Assembly: GCA_026874595.1 (NCBI GenBank)
Contig: CM049306.1
Coordinates: 65,544,019 to 65,608,018 of the forward strand
From: Sipunculus nudus
Taxonomy: Eukaryota > Annelida > Sipuncula > Golfingiida > Sipunculidae
Length of the DNA stretch: 64,000 bases
Reading direction: 5' to 3'
The notes below the pieces were generated by a model. The model worked only from the letters and a program-made list of their open reading frames with translations, was not told the origin of the DNA and did not search any database. Shown piece by piece: positions 58,423 through 64,000 of this stretch. A program made the position numbers and the translations under genes. How positions within the stretch are numbered: the first letter of the stretch is position 1; every line of letters begins with the position of its first letter.

Positions 58423-59577
58423 CTAGAATATGGGTAGTCAACAAGCGACTACGTGTATCCTCCAAAATCAGAGTGGGAAAGGTGAAGTGAGGCATGGATT
58501 GAGTGGCAAGGGAAAAAGTGAGGTGTGTTGCATAATAGCCTGGATGTCTGCAGCCGAAATGTGTATGTAGGTTGCGCCACCTACCAGAAAATCCAGAAAG
58601 CTGTCCAAGATGTATAAACATGCAAAATTTTAGGCAGATAAGTCAAACCACTACTGAGATATGAGTGATTTTAGCCCACGGCAGACAAACAGATAGACAC
58701 TGTGCAAAAATGGTGGCAGGTGGCGCCACCAATATTGTGTATGATTAAGAGATATGTGAGATCTATACACATGCAAAATTTCAGGGGGATATGTCAAACC
58801 AATCCTGATATTATAAGCTTGAATGTGTGCAGCGTATACATAAATATAGGTGGCGCCACCATCACAAAATCGAGAAAGCTATCCAAGATGTATAAACATG
58901 CAAAATTTTAGGCAGATAAGTCAAACCACTACTGAGATATGAGTGATTTTAGCCACCGCAGACAAACAGACAGACGCTGTGCAAATATGGTGGCAGGTGG
59001 CACCACCAATTTTGTGTATGATTAAGAGATATGTGAGATCTATACACATATCGGTCAAATGGTTTCTGAGATATGAGCTTGGATGTCTGCAGCGTAAATT
59101 TGAATGTAGATGGCGCTACCTGTCATAAAACAAGAAAGCTGTCAAGGATGTATAAAGCCGCAAAATCTCAGGTGGATAAGTCAAACCCAGCTGAGATATG
59201 AGTGTATTATCCCAAGGCAGATGAACAGATGGAGGCTGTGCATAAATGGTTGCAGGTGGCACCACCAGTTTTGTGTATGATAAAGAGCTATGGGAGATCT
59301 ATAAACATGTAAAATTTTGGCCCAACTGGTCAAACAGTTCCCGAGATATGAGCTTGGATGTCTGCAGCTTAAACATGAGCTTGTAGGTCGCGTGAGAGGA
59401 AAGGTCAGAGGTCAACCAAAAATGAGGGGGCAGCAGTTCACATGTGACCGATCATAATTCCGAATTTAAAAAAATTCTGCCCAGTGGTTATGGAGGAGTT
59501 CTCCGGAAACCCTGCGGCAGCGTCGGCATCTGACTGAAAACATAGTATCCGCAAAACTCTGTTTTGGCGGATACAAT
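58423..59577 (+). mobile_element. F3 element, complete ends
   Basis: The 5' end is CTAGAATATGGGTAGTCAAC with arms GTAGTC / GACTAC (58434-58452). The 3' hairpin is at 59545-59574. The DR1 AGGTCA-G-AGGTCA is at 59402-59414. About four GGTGGCGCCACC-type half-units are present. Confidence 0.88.
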
Positions 59578-60775
59578 GATTGTAGCTGGCACCAGTCTTA
59601 TATACAACGAAGAGATATATAAATATGCCCACTGTCAGACTGATATGTCAAACCCCTCCTGTGAAATAAGCAGGGACATACACTGTGCAAAAATTATTGT
59701 AGGTGGCGCCACCAGTCTTGTACACAATAAAGCTATCCGATATGTATAAACATGCCCAATTTTAGGCTGATGTATCAAATTCCTCTGTAGAAATAAGCAG
59801 GCGCATACACTGCAAAAGTCAATGTAGGTGGCACCATCTGTCTTGTAAATGAGAATACCATCAAAGACGCATGGACAGGTCAAAATATCAGTCCAGTACA
59901 TCAAACTTCCCCAGAGTTTGATGCACTGATCTGACAAGGCTTAGGTGAGTAAGGCAGTTGCTCTCGAGTGACCTGTGACAAATTGCTGCCTCAAGCTACT
60001 GCACTGAGTGAACTCTTGACCTGCACCTGGCTAGACTGAGTGAACTTTTGACCTGTACCTGGCTGCACTGAGTGAACTCTTGACCTGTTGCATAATCTGA
60101 CACAGATGGGCAGTCTGCCAAAGCTATAAATAGATTCAAGCTGAACAAATATTATGTAGTGAGCAGTCTGCCAAAGCTATAAATAGAATGCAGCTACTGC
60201 GCTAAGTGAACTCTTGACCTATACCAGGCTGCACTTCTTCCAATCCAATTCAAAACTATTTATAGAGCTGACATCATCTTGGCTAATGGCCAACATCAAG
60301 GCACTGTCAATCTGCTAATGGTAAACCAAGTGCTGCCATCTGTACACAAAAGTGGTCCCTACTTGAAATAACTTTGAAATTTATTTTCCCAATACAAAAT
60401 GCTTTTCAGCTTACTTTTTATAAAAAAGAAATTAGGTATATATGTAAAATTATTATGGATGCATACTGAATGCAAAATTAAATTACAGATATATCTCACT
60501 GATGACAAATTCTTGAGTAGGGATACCAATAATTTATAATCCACATACAGTTGTCTCTATATAGCCACCAAGAGCTGAATATCCATGATTGTAACATTGC
60601 CTGGTATGATGATTAACTTAAATCATAAATCTAAATTTTTTAAAAGCTTTTTAAAAAACTTTCTTGTCAATATTAACCAAAGATAACCTGAAATCTAAAT
60701 GTCTAGTGGCATGATGTAATAGATGCTGATAAACTGGTGCTAGGCTAGATGTAACAGCATCACACAGCTAACATA

Positions 60776-61181
60776 CTGTGGTTGGCTTCATATTCGCGAG
60801 GCTGAAATTTCGTGATTTCTCCAGTTTAAATGTTTCCGATGGTTTCATTTTTCGCGATCTCACCAGAACCTATATCAAATCTTTGGTAAAGCCTTACCTG
60901 TGCGCATTTTAAAATGAGAATAAGTCATGAGTTTGTGTTTTATTCTACTCATATAACAGCACAGGTAGTTTAGTTCAAATTTAAGGTAATGTTTTCCCTA
61001 TACCTGCATGGATGCAATTTATTATAAAATTTCTCACTGTTCTAACTTATTCACATACAAGTATTGGTATCACTGAATAAGATGGACATACCCAAATGGC
61101 CAATTATTCCATTTTCGTGATTTTTTCCCATTCGCGAATATCGCGAAATTAAAACCCACGCGAACAAAAAGGCAACCACAG
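60776..61181. mobile_element. TA-target MITE, second copy
   Basis: The 406-bp element has ends CTGTGGTTGGC / GGCAACCACAG, TA on both sides and TTCGCGA motifs. It is absent from the co-linear E copy at about 3283 (GCTAACATGTATGGTAAAA), which confirms the boundaries. Confidence 0.9.
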
Positions 61182-62520
61182 TATATAGTAAAATGACACA
61201 ATTCAATCTCCAAATTCAGCCAAAAATCATTCATGTGGAACCATTAATGACAATTATTATAAGAATTATTGTAGGGATTATTCTTGTAAAATATTTAACA
61301 AACTGGCTTCAGTGACATCAGTCGAAAAATGTTTCGCAGGTTTCTAAGTAATATAGGAAGATACAGCAAACTGGCTAAGTTCAGCTTCCCGTAACTCAGC
61401 CAAAAAGCACTGAACCAAAACCATTTGAACAAACTTGAATGATCAACATCTGTAGATAATTAATGTGTGAGAATTTGGCCCAGTGGTTTTTGAGAAGAAG
61501 ATCTTTGTAGCCACTGAGCTAAAATGGGCTGTTATGGCATATGACTAAATTCAGCTTCCCATAACTTAGCCAAAAGTCACTGAAAAGAGACCATCTGAAC
61601 AAACTTCAGAAAGCACTACCCTAGAATCATTTCTGTGTGATATTAAACATTTTGGCCATATGGTTTCAGAGAAGAAGTTTTTTGTAGCCCTCAGTGTGAT
61701 ACAGGCACTGATGACCCCGTATAAAAAAGGCCGATGCAGGTTGCGCCACCAATACCTCAATTTCAGATATGACCTATGTGACCAACATTGGCATAAAATT
61801 TGGTGATGATAGCTCCAGCTATTTCTGAGATTTAAATTTTAATATGCTTTTTTGCACAGTTAACAAAGTTCAACCTCCTGTAACTCGGCAAAAAATCTCC
61901 GAACTGGAACCATTTGAACAAACTTGAGAAAGATTGTTCCAGGGATTATTTCTGTGAAATATTGGACAATTTGGCTGGACAGTTTAGGAGAAGAAGATTT
62001 TTAAAGCTTTTTTTAGCTTTTCCCTATAATATCTAAGAAAATGCAGTTAGAAAAAAATAAACAAAATTCGATATAGTTTTTTGGACCACTGATTATTTGC
62101 AAAAAAATTGTTGATGCTAGCTCCTGCCGTTTTTGAGATAGCTATGGTTAACGAACAGACGACGCACAACGCATGACACACGACGGACGACGCCGCACCA
62201 TCGCATAAGCTCACAGGTTCGCTAATAATGGACATGAGCTAAACCATTTAGTGGTGCACCAAGGGAACAAATAGGCCCATGGTGAGTGTTATATAAAAGT
62301 AACATTTCATAAACAAATAATGTGTGAAGGTAATTAAGTTTTCAAAAGTTAAATATATGGCCATATGAGTTAAAAATTAATCCAACAAAGTTTGACCAAT
62401 ATTCCTAATTTTAATACTAAGTTAACAGTGTTATTTACACCTAGGCCCCGCCAACTTTAAGAGATATGAATGAAATGCTACAAAGTATTTATATTCTTAA
62501 ATCTTGTCAGTTAGCACTTA

Positions 62521-62770
62521 CATTACCGTAAAATCTCCACTTAAAACCGCACTTTCGATTAAAACCGCACCCAGACTTCGCCGAAATTCCAGGTGAGACA
62601 TCGCGAGGGGCTCAAATACTAAGAACCCCCCTTTAAAACCGTACCAACTTTCGCTACGGAATGATTTGACAAAAGACACCATCAAGCAATCATCTAGAAA
62701 TGAACACGCGTAGGTTGCGACTCGGCCATTCCTGTCCACTTTTAAATTCCTTGGGCATTTTATTTAAACA
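62521..62770. repeat. Repeat with TTAAAACCGCAC motifs
   Basis: ACTTAAAACCGCACTTTCG and GATTAAAACCGCACCC occur within 50 bp, with a further TTTAAAACCGTACC. A minus-strand 73-codon ORF overlaps but follows the motif repetition. It is probably a small DNA-transposon derivative, inserted where 62520 stops matching 29500. Confidence 0.4.
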
Positions 62771-64000
62771 CATCATAACACTTTTTTGCAGGGTCACTCA
62801 AGCATGAAGTTTGGGAAGACGCAAGGGCCGGTGAACCTCTGCCTGTTTATACAGATTTTATATTCCGTGCCGTATTCTTGTTTGCTACTGATTTGTCATC
62901 ATATTTTGAAAAAAAAATTTCTGCTGATCCATTTCAAGTCATTGTATATTTTAATTCTAAAAAGTTTTGATGAAAATTCCATTTTCTGGAATTACTCGGA
63001 AGATTCAAATCATTTTCATACCGGTTACTTCGGTATTATCATCATCACATCGTACGTTGACATCGCTCCATGTCACAATTTGGTGGGATGTTTGAAAACA
63101 TCGCTGGTCAACTTAACTAAATATCAAAGTAATTAAAATGCAACAGCCTAGAACACTGTTAACCAATGACTTGATGTAAACATTCAAGACATGGTGCTAT
63201 AAATATGGGTCACTGTGCTCAGCTGAAGTTGACCTTGAAGGTAAAAATCTAAAATAATATCAAATGGAGATCAAGTCTTAGAGGAAAAGGTAATATATGC
63301 CATGGCTGGTTGACATGATTGGTTTGTATTGATGAGTAATAAATTGTTGCAAATAATATTTTGTGACCAAACCATGCATTCTCTAATGTCAAAATTGAAG
63401 CATGTGAGCAGTTTGTGAACATAAGATGTATATTATTACTATGATCATTGGCTGGCTTTTTGATCAATTGTTGACAGTTCAGTAGTTTACACATTTGCTC
63501 AATTGGATCTATTTTACATAATATATATTATATTATTAAATATATGTATTTTTATTTTATAAAATGTATACAGTTGAAAATATAACTGATGTCCCCAGTC
63601 CCCAGATGCAAGGACTTGGTGGTGGTGGTGGGGGGGGGGGGGTGTCTGGAATGATGGGAGTTAGAACATCTCTGTATTAATATAGTGTATACACATATAG
63701 GATTTCCACTTAATTCAACAATACTTACAGGATTAAATAGTTCATTCACAATTACATAATATTTAAAAAAGGACAGACAGACTGTTAGACAAACAAAGCT
63801 GATAATATATTTTAATATTTTAAAGTTTTCCATCTGCAATATTACACATCTGAATACATAAGTTGCTTTCAAATTTCAGACTTTAATAGCTTAAATCCAT
63901 ACACATACAGCATATGAAAGTTATTTCAACAGTGCTTAAGGGAAAAATTTCATAATTAGTATATATATTTAATGATAACTGAGAGATGATGGACAGACAG
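62771..64000. other. No gene; minor repeats
   Basis: A 116-codon plus ORF at 62786-63136 is AT-rich with no recognised domain. A decayed F2-type 5' tag (ATGGGTCACTGTGCTCAGCTG region) is near 63206-63226. GGTGGTGGTG plus a G run lies at 63619-63642. The last 100 bp resembles the F2 middle (TCAACAGTGCTTA). Confidence 0.45.

Larger units (their letters stand above)
58234..62224 (+). mobile_element. E family element, copy 2, with nested F3 and MITE
   Basis: The left end has CCCTACAGGG and then GTGCGAACCTGTG. The right end is CACAGGTTCGC, so GCGAACCTGTG / CACAGGTTCGC forms an 11-bp inverted subterminal pair. The internal content is co-linear with 1790-4318 outside the nested MITE. The exact boundary bases cannot be fixed because AATAA-type sequence lies at the junctions. 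Confidence 0.75.
58077..62520 (+). mobile_element. F2-type element split by an E/F3 composite
   Basis: The 5' end is ACAAGGGACCCATGGGTCAC with GCTCAGCTG. 58077-58233 and 62225-62520 are co-linear with the continuous 27056-27408 plus 29405-29500 locus, which proves that the intervening 4 kb is an insertion. Confidence 0.8.

Noticed and set aside
62786-63136. 116-codon plus-strand ORF after a TTTTTTGCAG acceptor-like site
   Set aside because: AT-rich codon content, no recognised domain and no partner exon.

Overview
This window is eukaryotic, AT-rich and dense in repeats. The repeat families (elements ending in a CAGCTGAGCTAAAAA-type 3' tail, (GGAC)n tracts, minisatellite-core elements) and a Ty3/gypsy element with very short LTRs suggest a marine mollusc, most likely a bivalve. 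The species assignment is an inference. No prokaryotic features are present.

The only host gene I can support is on the minus strand. Two exons, 49488-49554 and 5860-5960, join in frame across canonical splice sites. Together they encode 56 residues of the MTH938-like domain of NDUFAF3, a mitochondrial complex I assembly factor. The first and last exons appear to lie outside the window on either side. The whole window is therefore probably inside one gene, with a 43.5-kb intron between the two exons.

Nearly everything else is layered transposons. I use working names. F1, F2 and F3 are non-autonomous families that share one plan: a 5' palindrome, a short subterminal motif, a body often made of 140-280-bp tandem units, and a 3' hairpin whose distal arm is the inverted subterminal motif. 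E is a related family ending in CACAGGTTCGC. Comparing filled and empty paralogous sites within the window shows insertion without target duplication, which fits non-autonomous Helentron/Helitron-type (HINE-like) elements. No Rep/helicase ORF is present.

Layout. 1-5.7 kb: F3, E and F2 pieces. 5.7-6.3 kb: NDUFAF3 exon. 6.3-9.4 kb: hAT-like element holding an F2 copy. 9.7-13.6 kb: truncated F2-type element holding F1. 13.6-20 kb: lower-copy intron DNA with one MITE. 20.6-35.1 kb: a Ty3/gypsy element (CTAAT target duplication) split by a 9.55-kb terminal-inverted-repeat insertion that itself carries more elements. 35.1-38.6 kb: F2 3' ends in tandem, F1, F3. 40.0-47.6 kb: a three-level nest (F3 holding F2 holding F3 and F2). 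47.6-49.2 kb: array with estrogen-response-element-like palindromes. 49.5 kb: NDUFAF3 exon. 50-56 kb: F2-type element holding a 1.16-kb inverted-repeat element and a 3.3-kb hAT element. 55.9 kb: THAP-domain fragment. 57-62.5 kb: F2/E/F3 nest. 62.5-64 kb: minor repeats.

The gypsy gag-pol reading frame is broken by about five frameshifts. A recurring theme is that each tandem-core family carries paired AGGTCA nuclear-receptor-type half-sites, with a different spacing in each family.
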